The notes under the pieces are model-generated. The model was not told where the DNA came from, did no database searches, and was given only the letters and a program-made list of their open reading frames with translations. A stretch of DNA of 64,000 nt, taken from contig CAIWCD010000018.1 in NCBI GenBank assembly GCA_903911145.1, forward strand, positions 1-64,000. The letters run 5' to 3'. This DNA is from an uncultured delta proteobacterium. Lineage in GTDB: Bacteria > Myxococcota > Myxococcia > Myxococcales > 40CM-4-68-19. Positions 63,882 to 64,000 of the stretch are shown in pieces (positions within the stretch are counted from its first letter, which is position 1; each line of letters opens with the position of its first letter). The position numbers were made by a program, and so were the translations under genes.

Positions 63882-64000
63882 TCAGAATGACATGCGCAGA
63901 GTCATGCCGCGCGCTTGATCGCCGAGCAGCGGCGCGACGGAGAGCGTCGAGAGCGGGCGGAGCGCGAGCAGTCTCGTTCCCGCACCGTCACGCGGAGCGC
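63882..64000 (-). CDS. Exported Gly-rich membrane protein (copy 3, cut by window end)
   Basis: From the TGA at 63884-63882 the minus strand reads LSTLSVAPLLGDQARGMTLR then MSF, colinear with the end of copy 2 (LATLSLAPLVNDEARGVTLR, MAF). Only the last 38 or so residues lie in the window. It shows that the array has at least three members and continues to the right. Confidence 0.8.
   Translation of the reverse strand, partial: APRDGAGTRLLALRPLSTLSVAPLLGDQARGMTLRMSF

Overview
The window is high-GC bacterial DNA that reads as a myxobacterium (Myxococcota, order not resolved). The evidence is an adjacent mglB-mglA polarity pair, an AgmX/PglI-type envelope operon rich in TPR proteins, a MYXO-CTERM-like sorting segment, and many large lipoproteins. 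Coordinates rest on reading frames, start/stop overlaps and motifs read by eye; no database search was possible.

Layout. 1-2.4 kb: a 5'-truncated repeat protein and a soluble chemotaxis receptor. 2.6-2.8 kb: tRNA-Ser(GCT) and tRNA-Arg(ACG). 2.75-12.11 kb: a compact integrative element inserted in the 3' half of tRNA-Arg. It is bounded by 56-bp direct repeats exactly 9,307 bp apart. It carries a tyrosine integrase at one end, an excisionase-like HTH protein at the other, and a translationally coupled operon (small regulator, TOPRIM primase, DUF3987 protein, HTH protein, VapBC, then int). It also holds a Cro/CI-type regulator with paired operators and several unknown proteins. 12.2-15.5 kb: polB, tadA and two more tRNA-Ser genes. 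15.8-34.3 kb: three coupled giant exported proteins. The first is an in-frame fusion of a MYXO-CTERM Ig-repeat protein to the first of three paralogous lipoproteins of about 1,450 residues.

35.0-38.8 kb: SRP RNA, dnaX, a secreted unknown protein and recR. 38.9-52.8 kb: mglB and mglA, then a chain of overlapping envelope genes: an Ala/Pro coiled-coil protein, three TPR proteins, a small exported protein and a PglI/GltG-like TonB-type protein. A coiled-coil protein, a beta-barrel candidate and a Wza-like lipoprotein follow. The order suggests that the MglA switch is genetically linked to an envelope-spanning machine of the gliding type. 53-59 kb: small unknown genes, HU, pssA, pgpA, cinA and a polytopic membrane protein. 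59.2-61.9 kb (minus strand): comM overlapping recA. 62.0-64.0 kb (minus strand): three tandem copies of an unknown exported protein family, the last cut by the window edge.

Most worth following up: the 9.3-kb element, including its Int-Xis reading-frame switch at the attachment site and a compensated base-pair difference between its two tRNA ends; the MYXO-CTERM/lipobox chimera; and the mglBA-envelope operon linkage.
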